From: Lamellibrachia satsuma
Lineage: Eukaryota; Annelida; Polychaeta; Sabellida; Siboglinidae
Assembly (NCBI GenBank): GCA_033239005.1
Contig: BSQZ01000036.1
Span: 260,001-324,000 of the forward strand
Direction: 5' to 3'
DNA length: 64,000 bases
Under the pieces are notes generated by a model that saw nothing but the letters and a program-made list of their open reading frames with translations, had not been told where the DNA came from and did not search any database. The position numbers and the translations under genes were made by a program. Below are positions 50,174 through 61,884 of the stretch, in pieces; positions within the stretch are counted from its first letter, which is position 1; every line of letters starts with the position of its first letter.

Positions 50174-50559
50174 ACTTTGTCACGATTTTTATATTTTTAG
50201 CAAATCCGTATTAAAACGGGAAACGCCGTATTCTTCCCGAAAATCCGTATTGTATATGAAAAATTCGTACGATGTCGTATGTCTGACTTTTGGGTTGATT
50301 ACATTAGGCTCTAACTCGCTAAAAAGCAGATTATGGGTGTCCCAATTTACACAATGTCAAGTGTTTTGTCTAAAAAAAAGTCAAATGGATGGGAAGGGGG
50401 ATTCCCCCTCACACACCCACCCACCCCTGCGGCGCTTCATACATTACCTTGGACCCCCCTTTTCTAAATCCTGGATCCGCCCCTGTGCTGATTACGTGAT
50501 GACTGCGATTTCAATATGGATAATGTGGGTGGTACCACTGCTATGTAACTTCACGAACA

Positions 50560-50735
50560 AGAGAGTTACCGCGGCCACGAAAATGACACTTAGTATGGCC
50601 ACGAACAAGATTCTTTGTACGGCCACGAACAAGACACTTGCGCGGCTACGAACAAGACGCTTAGTATGGCCACGAAGAAGAGACGATGCGCGGCCACGAA
50701 CAAGACACGTAGCGCGGCCACGAGCAAGACTCACC
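50560..50735. repeat. 24-bp minisatellite, locus 1 of 3
   Basis: About seven units of GCGGCCACGAACAAGACACT type. The same unit in reverse orientation is found at 55905-56335 and 62685-62860. Here it stands next to the hAT right end. Confidence 0.9.
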
Positions 50736-50909
50736 CATGACAAGTTACTTATTGGTGTTTGTCCACCATGAGGCGCCACTGTTTTGTTTAGGATCTATAT
50801 GTTTATGTAATTTAACCTTAGACACCGCTACATGAAACTTAGAAACATCGATCTGTGTGTGGCTTGGTCAGCGTCTTTTTCACCAGGTGGCACGTCAGCT
50901 TTCATAGCG

Positions 50910-52489
50910 ACTATAGAGGTTTGTCTCACTCACTTTATACACCACACTTTGTGTTAGGATTCACATAATACCGCGTGTCTTTATTTCATCAGATCGATCA
51001 ACCAACAACTCTCGTCTGCCCACGCGAGACTCTATAACTTTACATAATAATCAAGGCAGCCTACATATGCACCCCACCAGTATACGAAGTATACGAAAAC
51101 CGAAATAAAAATAGTATGACAGTCAAATTCATGTGACACAATCAGTTCAAGATGGTAGGACAATAATATAACACTAATGTAACACAATTCCAGTTCAATC
51201 GTAACGGTAGCGGGCCGGCAATCTCACCAGCCTGCCACTGGAGGTAACCACGGGAACCACTTCTGTGTTGCCGTGATGTGGCGGCGGTCTCGCTTCTGCT
51301 GCTTGAGCGTGGCGTCTTGGTTCGTTCTCGTTCGATGCCTCCTCCAAGAAAGCCGGCTTCAATCGATCGATCGACACCGTATCGTGTCGTGTGCCGAGAT
51401 CTAGTTTGTAAAATTTCTCGTGCCTTTCGACCACTTTGAATGGCCCTTGATATGGCGCTTGTAGTGGCCGTCTGTGCGCATCAACCCGAACAAAAACGTG
51501 TGTTGCCGTAGACAACTCACGCGGCACGTAGTTTCGTCGTGTCTGGCCACCGTGCCAGTCGGGAGCTATCGGTCGCAACTGCCGAATTCTCTGTGGCAAG
51601 TCGCTCACAAACACAGGATCTGCCGTCCAGTCACTATCCGCCGACACAAAGAACTCGCCTGGCAGGCGCAGAGCCTCACCGAAGACCATCTCGGCGGCTG
51701 AACAGTTCAAATCTTCTTTCACCGCCGCTCTCATTCCCAGCATGACGAGAGGCAGCGCGTCCACCCAGTTTGGGTCGGCGGCTAGTTTTGCCTTAAGCGC
51801 GGCCTTCATGGTACGGTGCATCCGCTCCACTAACCCGTTCGATTGTGGATGGTATGATGTGGTCGTGTTGGTGGCTGCTCCCAGCATGGACGCAGTGTTC
51901 CTCCAAAGTTCCGATACGAATTGTCTGCCGCGATCGCTCGTCAAGGTAGACGGCACCCCATATTGCGAAACCCAATGATACAAAAACGCGCGAGCGCATG
52001 TTATCGCAGATATGTCACTCAATGGTATGGCCTCCGGCCACCGTGTGAACCGATCCACAATCGTCAATAGGTAGGTGAAACCTTGCGATGCCGGCAATGG
52101 ACCGACCAGGTCTACGTGCAAACTGTCGAACCGTTTCACCGGCATCGGGAGCGGCTATCGTTTGCTGCGCGGACAATAGATCGGCCCGTGCACGCTGCAC
52201 TTGCTGCGCTGTAGGCGGCTCCATTGTAGGTCAGCGCACGGCGTGGTTGGCTTTCTAACTGCGAATTACGACGGCAACTTCGCGTGTCAATGCTTCCTAA
52301 CACCAGTATAATGGCGTATATGTTGGTGCAAACATCACGTCAGGGTCACCACTATAGAGGTTTGTCTCACTCACTTTATACACCACACATAATACCGCGT
52401 GTCTTTATTTCATCAGATCGATCAACCAACAACTCTCGTCTGCCCACGCGAGACTCTATAACTTTACATAATAATCAAGGCGGCCTACA
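50910..52489 (-). mobile_element. Gypsy-type (CsRn1-like) LTR retrotransposon with large internal deletion
   Basis: LTRs at 50910-51065 (3' LTR) and 52351-52489 (5' LTR) match closely; the 5' copy lacks 17 bases. The minus strand reads TGTAGG at the LTR start and has AATAAA inside. Directly after the 5' LTR comes GGTGACCCTGACGTGAT, which fits a tRNA-Trp primer-binding site as used by CsRn1-like elements (from memory). Only the gag start and integrase remain inside; protease, reverse transcriptase and RNase H are gone. I find no clear target duplication. Confidence 0.88.
51195..52145 (-). pseudogene. Gypsy integrase with D,D-35-E catalytic triad and GPF/GPY-like region
   Basis: Open frame of about 316 residues. 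Catalytic residues: D in SLHVDLVGPL, D in TLTSDRGRQF and E in NGLVERMHR. C-terminal APYQGPFKVVERHEKFYKLD and VSIDRLKPAF match the GPY/F module and pol end. The N-terminal zinc finger is missing because the deletion junction lies near 52145. Upstream, MEPPTAQQVQRARADLL (52224 and down, another frame) looks like a gag start. It is kept intact but cannot work without pol. Confidence 0.9.
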
Positions 52490-53335
52490 CGACAAACTGC
52501 CCGCGTATGCTCGAAGTCAGCACTATTAGGAGATAGTTGGCAACCCAATCATCCATAAAGCGAATTTCGTGTAGTGTCGTACATCGAAGTTTACTGACAC
52601 TGATTGAATCGATACGTCACCGCCCATGTCCTGATTGAGATATAGGCCAACTATAGAGTTGCTGAAGCATAGGCGGGTGCGGCGCCTGCGGAGGCAGCAA
52701 CAGCACGTGTAATCAAAATAAAACGTACAACCACCAGTTCAAACGTGGTCGGTGGAGAAATTACAACGGACAGTGTGTCTAGACAAATTATAAGGGTTGA
52801 TAAAGTTGAAATTGATAAAATGAAATTTGCCAGGTGTGTCCAATGGAGTTAGTCATTTATGATTGTTACCGCAGCACAAAATTGCATTGGTGGCCATGTC
52901 AACGTTTTGCCTGGTTATAAGAAAAGTTACCACTAAAAATTCTGAAACTTTTTCACAGCAATAGCCATCATCTCATTTACATGTTTACCAAGTTTGATCA
53001 AAGTCACTTGCCTCCAGCTCTTTTAGTACGCCCCGACGTGCAATGCTCGTCAATTTTTACAAAAATAACCATGTATTCATGCGCCCACGTGGCCCATAGC
53101 AGAACAATTCCCGTAAATCCCTCCTCCTGTTAAACAGCTCTTGGTATAAACAATAGCTGTTGCCTTTCCAAAATGTATAATCAACATATATCAATACTAA
53201 TTTCATGTTGTGTGTATACTTTGTAAGTGCTTGGGCAAAAGGAAATGAAGGTATCCAACCCTAACATTAGTTAACCCCATATCTAGTTAACCTCATACCT
53301 AGCTAACCTCATCCCTAGCTAACCCTAACTTTAAC
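52490..53335. other. Non-coding region, nothing firm
   Basis: CATTGGTGGCCATGTCAACG (near 52886) recurs diverged near 54149, so a small dispersed repeat is present. A short TTAACCTCATACCTAGC array lies at 53267-53335. Confidence 0.45.
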
Positions 53336-53755
53336 TCAGAAGTGGTTTACAGAATATATAGCCATTCCCGTAGGCACAGATTGATAGGATTGGTGAACAG
53401 TTTCCTTGGAAAACGCATACATATAACAGTAGCAATCACTAATAGCATGGTACAGATCAGATGCCAAAATGTAAATTTGGTCAAAATTAGGGGGTATGAC
53501 ACTACTATGTGAGGGAGCAGGTAGCCATTTTGTACTAGAACATTCATTGGTGATATTTGTTATGTGGCCCAGTGCATTGGTAATATTGTATGACAAATTT
53601 GGAAATAATAGTTGCATATTGGTTGTGTCACAACCATAGGAAGCATTGTGTAGACCAGCATTTTTAAATCTGGCTGCAGCAGGTATCTGGTCATGTGATA
53701 CTCCTGTATGGTGGCGTATCCAAATCAAGTCGTTCGCCTTGTATCTAATCACCTA
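53336..53755 (-). CDS. Possible terminal exon of an unknown gene
   Basis: The minus strand has TATATATTCTAG directly before an open frame of about 139 codons (VIRYKANDLIWIRHHTG to YSVNHF and TGA). Four N-glycosylation sequons occur (NAS, NLS, NIT, NIT) and cysteines are present, which would fit a secreted or surface protein. The acceptor is preceded by a TA microsatellite, not a normal pyrimidine tract. No family is recognised, and no partner exon was found, so this may be chance. Confidence 0.3.

Positions 53756-53757
<2 letters not shown>

Positions 53758-53835
<78 letters not shown>
53758..53835. repeat. TA microsatellite
   Basis: About 38 TA units followed by TTATTATTATTATC. Confidence 0.95.
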
Positions 53836-53839
<4 letters not shown>

Positions 53840-54329
53840 ATTATTATCCACCCTGACACCGATAATTTTCTAAGTCAAACACACACAACATGGGGCAGGT
53901 TAACAACCGTTTTTATTTATTTATTTATTTTCAAACATATGAGCCATAATTATATTATCGGAATTGCAAATTATAAATATTATAAGAAATTTTTTATAAC
54001 AAACTAATCATTTCATCCAAATTACCTGTAATATCCACAATTAAGGTAACAACAACGACAAAAACATAAGCATATCAGCATTCTATAATTGTCTTTGTGA
54101 CCACGACTTCTGTCTATTTGGGGTCAGACCACAGTATAAAATTACATTGGTGGCCATGTTGACGTTTTGTCTGACGTGACCACTTCTGTTTTACCCTCAT
54201 ATGTGCTTAAGCGATAGTGACCAGCATGTCGTTGGAGACCGAAAGTGAGCATTTATGGGTAATTATGGACAACTTTGCTTAAAACCAACAGGGCGAAAAA
54301 CGAGACTAGGGTGCACTATTGTACCAATA

Positions 54330-55540
54330 AATCTATCGTTGCAATAACGGTAATATGATTTCCTATGATATTGCACACCGAAGAGGATAACTTCCCAATT
54401 CGTCGTGAAGAAGTGGAAGCTGCAGTTAAATCCTTAAAGAAATCAGTTGGAGTTGACAACATACCAGCTGAATTAATACAAATAGGGGGAGAAGCTGTGA
54501 CTAACATCCTCACAGCAATCTGCAATAAGATCTGACAGACAGGAGATTGGCCTACTCCATGGACCTAATCAATGGTCATCACACTCACAAAAAAGGCAAC
54601 CTACAATTGTATAAAAACTACCGGACAATCAGCCTCATCAGCCACCCAAGTAAAGTCACGTTGAAGGTCATTCTTAACAGACTCAAGCCGCCATCGCTGA
54701 AGAACAGACCGGCTTTCGAGCAGGACACAGTACTACAGAGCAAATATTTTTAACCTTACAATCCTCTGTGAAAAGTACTTGCAACACCTAGAAGAACTCT
54801 TATTGACTTCAAGAAGGCATTTGACAAGGTATGGCATGCAGCATTATGGACAACCATGAGGAAATACAACATTGATATCAACCTTGTTCGAGCCATAGAA
54901 CATCTGTATGACAAGGCCACTAGCGCATTGCTTGTGAATGGCACCCTGGGAGAATGGTTTCGCACCACCATTGGTGTCCGCCAGGGCTGCCTTCTATCAC
55001 CAACTCTATTTAACATATTTTTAGAGAGCATCATGACTGACGCCATTTAAGATCACATAGGAACAGTCAGCATCGGAGGCAGGACAATAGCAAATTTGCG
55101 TTTTGCAGATGATATCGATGGCTTAGCAGGGGATGAACAGGAGCTAGCTGACCTAGTGAGCCGTCTCGACAATACATATGCATCCTACGGAATGGAAATT
55201 AGTGCTGAGAAAACGAAGCTAATGACCAACAACACCAATGGCATCAACAAGAAGATCACAGTGAGTGGACAAAGATTAGAAACATTGTCCAAGTTCAAGT
55301 ACCTGGGTTCAGTTATTACGGATGAGGGATCCAAACCTGAGATCATTTCAAGGATTGCCCAGACAACAGCAGAAAGACAGAGGAAGAGATGGGAGGACAA
55401 CATCAAAGAGTGGACAGGCCTGGACCTCTCAGATACACAACGGGCGGCAGACGACAGGAAGAAGTAGAGACAGCTGGTTTCAAGGTCATCGGTGGTGCCC
55501 CAACAACTCTACGGTTTACGGGATTGATGATGATGATGTT
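54330..55540 (+). mobile_element. LINE endonuclease/reverse transcriptase relic (fourth lineage)
   Basis: Pieces: EEVEAAVKSLKKSVGVDNIP (near 54400), NYRTISLISHPSKVTLKVIL (54616), FKKAFDKVWHAALWTTM (54810), VNGTLGEWFRTTIGVRQGCL (54934), FADD (55101), then YLGSVITDEGSKPE and, after a deletion, RKRWEDNIKEWTGLDLSDTQ (55380). At least five frame breaks or stops. The C-terminal WEDNI-WTG tail matches the type seen at 27040-27310. Confidence 0.9.
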
Positions 55541-55879
55541 GATATTGCAGAGGTAAGTTTGTTTTATTGTTTGGTAATTATAAAGACCACCTATATCAGG
55601 CCCGTAGCGGGGATGTTTCTTACAAAAAGCTAAACTCTAAGGGGTCCGTAAAAGTTGGCTAATTTAGACCCATTTTTTTAACATAACACCTAAAATGAGA
55701 TCATATTTGTATGATTTAGTTAATGAATCGAGTGCCAAGCGACGCGTTAGCAATTTTTTTAATATATTATCTATCCCAACAAGTCATATTTTCTGTCATA
55801 ATTTGCAGGGGTCGGCGACAAGCGGACTTCTTAAAACCAGTTCAGAGCATTCGAAGCTGTGCTCATGAATGTCGCGAAA

Positions 55880-57370
55880 TGTTTGGTCTTGATTGACTGG
55901 ACTACATGTTCGTGGCCGCGCTGCGTGTTTTATTTGTGGCCGTACTAAGTGTCTTGTTCGTGGCCGCGCTGCGTGCTTTATTTGTGGCCGTACTAAGTGT
56001 CTTGTTCGTGGCCGCGCTGCGTGTTTTATTTGTGGCCGTACTAAGTGTCTTGTTCGTGGCCGCGCTGCGTGCTTTATTTGTGGCCTTACTAAGTGTCTTG
56101 TTCGTGGCCGCGCTGCGTGTTTTATTTGTGGCCGTACTAAATGTCTTGTTCGTGGCCGCGCTGCGTGTTTTATTTGTGGCCGTACTAAGTGTCTTGTTCG
56201 TGGCCGCGCTGCGTGCTTTATTTGTGGCCGTACTAAATGTATTGTTCGTGGCCGCGCTGCGTGTTTTATTTGTGGCCGTACTAAGTGTCTTGCTCGTGGC
56301 CGCGCTTCGTGCTTTATTCGTGGCCGCGCTAAGTGACTGCGTTGTGCCGTTCTGAGCAGATGCTCACAACTCATGATCCCAACTATTCCTTGTGTATTCG
56401 TGTGGCTCTTGATCATCCTTTATCTCTTTTAACGTCAATAATTCGCTCCAATATTTCCCACTCCTTTGATGTATGATGATGTGACCACAAAGTGACAGTT
56501 TGTGTTTCTCTATTCATTGAAGTGTAGCTTGTGCGCCATTAAAAACGGACACAGACATTTTAAAATTGCATGTGTCTACACAAACGCATCACGACAAACC
56601 CAAAATAACGAATGTAATTTGGTGTTCTGATTTTTTTACATTCTTTAATTAAAGACAACATATTTTCTAATAAATATTGGTTACTTACGATTTCCACCAT
56701 TTTGGAAAACACGTGGTATTGACACGTTTATCTGGGGTCGTTACGTTAACAGCACTAGCAAAAATGCCCGTCCACAGGAAGGGATAACTTCGTAGTTCAT
56801 AAGTGACTGTCATGATAGCAATGTTTATCAAATGCCTTAGGCCAATATACCATCAATACGCTCGAGATTGTTTAATGAACGTCAAACGCATTATCAGAAA
56901 TAAACGTGTCACGCACGTGATGCAATACTCGTTGCAAGTTCAAAATGTTGAAGGTCATGTGAATTTAGACCCATGGATACTTATGTTGGTTGTAGAATAG
57001 TAGAATATTTTTTTATTGTGTATTTTCCTCAATTGGCGACTTCGGGCCAATATGTGAGTGCGTTTTTTTCTATTAATTAATATAAACCGCCCATATGGCG
57101 CTACGTACTCTCAAACGGTTTACGTAGCGAAGTAGTACGTAGCGAAGGTTTCTGCGGTTGTTGGAAGTTTTGCGGTGAACAAATTATGGGAAAAATACCA
57201 CTGTGTTTCCTGTTAGCTAGTTTATAATTACGGTGTCTGCAAACTGTTTTTCAGAAGAATGACAAAGATTTAATTGTGCAACGATCTAATAATTTGCCGA
57301 GTCAATCAAAGCAGTGCATTACGTTGTCGAATAAAACAGGTACAGAGAGGGCGGCTATTTGTCTACCAGG
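55880..57370. repeat. Family Z block, copy 1, carrying a 48-bp minisatellite
   Basis: Matches 62650-64000 in order: minisatellite, TGCGTTGTGCCGTTCTGAGC, CTCTTTTAACGTC, ACAAAGTGACAGTTTGTGTT, GCGCCATTAAAAACGGACA, ATTTCCACCATTTTGGAAAA, GTCACGCACGTGATGCAATA and TATGGCGCTACGTA. About 1.4 kb with moderate divergence and no coding capacity. It is a large dispersed repeat or segmental duplication. Confidence 0.85.
55905..56335. repeat. 48-bp minisatellite (two alternating 24-mers), locus 2 of 3
   Basis: Nine 48-base units, each made of GTTCGTGGCCGCGCTGCGTG type and TTTGTGGCCGTACTAAGTG type halves. As 48 is a multiple of three, long open frames appear in several frames on both strands; none shows gene features. 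Confidence 0.95.
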
Positions 57371-58139
57371 TACTTCAATTACGGTGAAGGACGTCTGATC
57401 TGGCAGAACCCAGTGTATAAATCAGTGTCTCCAACAGAAAATAAGTTAAATGTTTAAATATGCCAGTTAAAACTTGCATAAAGACCCATAACAGTATCGT
57501 CTACACTTTCTTTATAAAACAATTTAATTATTTAATCAGTTATGATAAATTGTGCAATTTAAAATTGCCTAAATTAAAATTCATATTTAGTGTTGTATGC
57601 GCTTCCAAGTACTATCAATCTCATTTAAATGATACCCTCACTTAAATAAAAAAGGGCCCAATGACGCAATATCCTTTAATCGTGATTTTGCGGTGACAAA
57701 TTTACGGGGGGGGGGGGGGAAACACCAGTGGGTTTCCTATTAGCTTGTTTATTAGAACGTTTCCATTGTGGTGTCTGGAAACTGTTTTGCATGGTAATAA
57801 CCAACAAAACACATAATTGTGCATCAATCTACTAAAATGCCATGTCAATTACAGCAGTGTATTACGTTGCTAAATATAACATTTGCGGGGAGGGGGCTAC
57901 TTATTGACGTTGTTGGGATGTACGTGTCGTAGCCTGGCAGGCGAGCCACGATTGCTTTGATGTGTGCATTAAGATTTTGTTGAAACGCCTACCACCTGCG
58001 AAGACAATAGGCGCTCTCTTCGTATGGACTATAATGACAACAACATTGATAAACACGGCAATTCAGTCACTGTGTATTGAAATGGGCTAGTATTTGGTGA
58101 TTTAAACGGCATATAAGGAGGTGGGCAATCGACCGTATT
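57371..58139. repeat. Partial local duplication of a family Z segment
   Basis: 57688-57905 repeats 57165-57370 (blocks AAACACCAGTGGGTTTCCTA, GGTGTCTGGAAACTG, AATTGTGCATCAATCTA, GCAGTGTATTACGTTG) at a distance of about 520 bases. A run of 14 G lies at 57705-57718, where the first copy has ATGGGAAA. Confidence 0.75.
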
Positions 58140-58690
58140 TACTAAACACGTTTAACTCTTCCAAATATAGTACTGTATTCGGGCGATTTTATTTTGAAAC
58201 CCATGGACTCCACACATAATTCCATCTTTGAAGTCACTTTGAAATAAAATATTGGCGATCAATGTTACTTTACCTCCAGAAGCTGCGCCGCTTTACCCTT
58301 ATTTTTAATATTGTTTCCGATAATGTTTCGGAAAATAATCTGAAGATAAAGATGACTGTTAGCTATAACGAGGAGAGAACACCTAAACAAAACTGTGTCC
58401 GCTGTGCGCTTTCACCAAGTGTCCACTCATTAGAGAAACGTTTACGTGGAAAAAACGTTGGTATATTGAAAAGCTGTCCGCACATAGCAGATGTCCGCTG
58501 GTCAGAGGGAACTATCGTATTCATTATCAAATGGTCATTCACAAATCAACGACAATTCCGAATTAACTACTTCGATTCTCACTATAATCGAGCAAGGGTA
58601 TGTTTGTATGTATGTTAACGTTTTCCTCCTAGAAGGCTTGCCCCTCGGGCGCCAAACGTTCAGGGATTAATCTACGACCCCACGAATGAA
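58140..58690 (+). repeat. Family Z related block
   Basis: GGTATGTTTGTATGTATGTT, TTCCTCCTAGA, CTCGGGCGCCAAACGTTCAG and TCTACGACCCCA match the reverse strand of 36955-37065. An open frame of 118 codons at 58262-58618 lies in it, but it has no recognisable domain and is treated as repeat DNA. Confidence 0.6.
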
Positions 58691-58699
58691 ACGTAACGT

Positions 58700-60110
58700 C
58701 TACTTGGAATAACTGGTAATATGATTTAAAGAAAAACATTTAGGTTTGAAGCCACGTGATTGGTTCTTGGTGTCATCCACATAAAGAATTAAACAAAACG
58801 CCCGAGAGTAAACAAAATAAACTATACATGGGTACGTCTGTCTGTATACATTAACGAAAATGTGTTGTGTCGGTAAGAATCGCATTATTATTGATTCGGA
58901 CGCACACGTTTGGTCGCAGATATTTCCGTGATTGATTTGCATATAACAACGAAAGTTTGATTGTCGAAATGCGTGAACAACAATTGGTGACATGTAGGAT
59001 GCCACTGTGGTCTTAATGCCTTAATGATTGTTGAACTCATGGAAAAATATAATGTATATGTACAAAAATGTATACTTGCCATTAGTTAGCTGATGTGAGT
59101 TCTCGCTCAGTGGAGTGCGGTACCTCGACAGTAACAAAGTCGGACTGTCGATCGAGGGTACCAGGGTTCAAGTCAACCTGATGCTATTTCGAAACATGGG
59201 CAGTTTCGTTCATCCTCTATTGCATGTGTGTTTTGAAAGATACATTAAATCCGGTTGATCCCTTCTATCTGGAGTGTATGCCAGGGCAAGTACAGTACTC
59301 CACACATGAGGTATATTTGTATCCTGTCGTGGTTCCACAGAACTTGTGATCTCTATCTCTAAACTGGTTACGTCCAATATTAGTTGTAAGGAACTATTTA
59401 CGAATATCGCATCAAGCATGAATAGTCAATTTAAAGTCTTTCTACACTGACCAATCAACCCTATTGGGTAACAGCAGTGTTGACCAAATCTCCATCTATC
59501 ATGTAGCCAATCATAGTATATACTGCTAGGTAACGTGATAATGTGAACCAGTAGTTGTTGGGAAGCTACTTCTACCACTAAGGTGTCAACACGTACTTCC
59601 AGCGAAAACCGTGATGTGCGGTTAAGTGAATGTTATAATCCAATCAGCTTAACGGAAAATGTAATTATATACTACACTGCATGTAAACTTCTTTGATATG
59701 TTATGACAGAATGCGGTGAGTATTATGAAAAACCACAATATTTTATACTGCAATGAAATCTTCCCGGCATTACTAAAAAATGTAAAGTACATTGTAATTG
59801 ATTTCGTAATGTGCATCTATCAAAATATGTTTAAACGAACATACTTTCATAGTAACAATAGTAAAATAAAGAATACCCTTCAAACTATAGAACATGACTT
59901 TTGATGAAGCTTTCCTCTATTCGGGAGGTATTCAGAACAAATGCTTAACTAATATATTACATATAAATGAAAATGACACTGACACTAATGAACAACACAT
60001 AATACGTCGCTCCTCTTGTTATGATTTCGACAAATTTAATGACTGAACTTGTTTCGTAGAACTTCAGAGCATAAATTTCAAATTCAGTGTAATATGTTTA
60101 TACACAGACC
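58700..60110. other. Non-coding region with a possible decayed SINE
   Basis: At 59098-59190 the sequence GCTCAGTGGAGTGCGG and, later, GGGTTCAAGTCAACC resemble tRNA A and B boxes, a possible decayed SINE head. TGACCAATCAACCCTATTGG at 59450 recurs at 60108. Otherwise nothing recognised. Confidence 0.4.
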
Positions 60111-60129
60111 AATCAACCCTATTGGGTAA

Positions 60130-61835
60130 CATCATCTTCCAAATCATTTGTATATATTAAAAACAGTATAGGGCCTAATACTGGTACCCTACTCAAAACA
60201 GATTTCCAATTTGAAATCTCACCATCTACTATTACTCTCTGTCTTTTGTGTGTAAGCCCCTTTTCTATCCAGTTGATTACATCATTACCGTAGGCTTGTA
60301 GTTTAAGTAACAATCTTTGATGTGGCACATCATCGAAAGCTTTCTGAAAATCTAAGTAGACAACATCCACTGATGACCCGTCATCTATCCACTTTGCAAT
60401 TTCTTCAAAAAACATAAGAGTTTGGTTAGACATGACCTTGCTTTTAGGAACCCATGTTGAGATGTATTTATTAATTTATGTTTTACAAGGAATTCCACCA
60501 TTTGGTCTCTAATTAATGTTTCGAGTAATTTACATACAACTGATGGTAAACTCACTGGTCTGTCATTTTCTGGCTTGTTCCTCGATCCCTTCTTAAATAG
60601 CGGCGTAATGTTTGCTTCTTTCCATTCTGGAAGAACTATTCCTTCTTCTTGTGACAAGTTAAACAATTTTGCAAGTGGTGTACTAATTTGCTCAACAATT
60701 TCCTTAAGCAGTTTTGGTGGTATCCCATCAACTCCTGCTGATTTATTATCTTTCATCTTCTTAATTTTTTTTCCTATCATTTAAGGAGTTACAAATAACT
60801 GCCCTAAATGTTTTGATTTATTGCCCTCAAATTTAGTAAATGGATCTGGAAGTAAGCCGATATCTTCTGTGGTAAAAACTGAGCTGAAATAATCATTCAG
60901 GACCTCTGCCATTTGAAACACGTCTGAAATTATGTTTCCCCTATTGTTTGCTAGTGGTCAGACCTTATCTCAAACTTTCTGTTTACTCCTTACATAAGCA
61001 TAGAGACTCTTGCTGTCATTTTTTATATTACCTACCAATTTTTTTCAAAGGTTCTTTTAGATTTTCTAATTTCACTTGTAGCTAGGTTAAGTGCCTCTTT
61101 GTAATTTGCATAATCTTCATCCTTTCTGGTACGCCTATAAACCCTCCACATAGTTTGCTTAAACATTATTTTTCTAATAGCTTCTTTTGACAAGTGTTTC
61201 TTTCTAGACCGTTTTCCTTGTTTTATTTTCAAGGGAACAAATTTATCGATGGTACTCTCAATTTCATATTTTAGAATATTCCAACATTCAACTGCGGTCT
61301 TATTCATCAGCATGTTATTCCAATCTAGCTTTGCTAAGTATTTTCTCATCATCTTTATAGTTACCTTTGTGGAAGTTTCTCCTATATGTTTTTTTTTATT
61401 TTCACTTTTACGTTGATGTCAAAATGTATTTGATTGTGGTCACTGTTACCCAGTGGTTCATGTATTTTTACATTGTCCACTAATTCTTTTTGTGATGACA
61501 AAACTATATCTAATACATTTTCTCCCAAGGTTGGTTCTAGCACGTGCTGAGTAAGGAAGCTACCATGTATTAAACATAGAATTTTTTGGTCCTCACCCCT
61601 TGTACTCTGTAGAGATTTCCATTGTATGTGTCCATGGTTAAAATCTCCCATTATGATACATTCTCCTTTACTAACTTCCTTTATAGCATGTTGTATTTTT
61701 GTGTTATCCTCTTCGTTTATGTTTGGACTTCGGTAAACTAATCCAATAGTTATTTTTTTATTTCCTGAAACTATTTTGCACCAAACAGCTTCATCGTAAT
61801 CTGCTTCCCTTTCTAATTTTATTTCATAAGCCTGA
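60130..61835 (-). mobile_element. CR1-like LINE, truncated at both ends
   Basis: On the minus strand: endonuclease from YEIKLEREADYDEAVW (61830) with VYRSPN, GDFNHGHIQW and NSDHNQI; then LAKLDWNNMLMNKTAVECWN (61340), NKSAGVDGIPPKLL (60740), LDFQKAFDDVPHQR (60355) and LSRVPVLGPILFLIY. The element stops at 60130, before FADD, so its 3' third is absent, unlike normal LINE truncation. Frames break near 61380, 61030 and 60430. Confidence 0.9.
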
Positions 61836-61884
61836 AAAAAAAAGTCTAAATCGAAAACTAGATTCTTGCGAACGAAGTCTGCGA

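Larger units (their letters stand above)
45134..50485 (+). mobile_element. Probable hAT transposon with two nested LINE insertions
   Basis: The left end CAGGCGGATCCAG (45134) mirrors the right end CTGGATCCGCCCCTG (50471-50485), and sub-terminal GGGGTCCGGACCCCC also has a mirror GGACCCCCCTTTT at 50450. A hAT transposase C-terminus lies between at 47152-47493. Two LINEs (45470-46350 and 48668-50173) are nested in it. The flanks share only TGTGCT, so the target duplication is not clean and the pairing of the ends is inference. Confidence 0.6.

Noticed and set aside
45126..50493. Perfect 8-bp target duplication for the larger hAT element
   Set aside because: The flanks GTGCTCCA and TGCTGATT agree only over TGTGCT with a shift, so I do not claim a duplication there.
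55796..56416. Long overlapping open frames (147-206 codons) on both strands
   Set aside because: They are by-products of a 48-bp minisatellite whose unit is a multiple of three; the proteins are pure 16-residue repeats with no other features.
56803..57000. Conserved short open frame also present at 63424-63615
   Set aside because: Both lie in family Z repeat DNA and the copies differ by indels; similarity is explained by the DNA repeat, not by protein constraint.
58262..58618. 118-codon open frame as a gene
   Set aside because: It overlaps family Z related repeat DNA, has no recognisable motif and lacks clear splice or promoter context.
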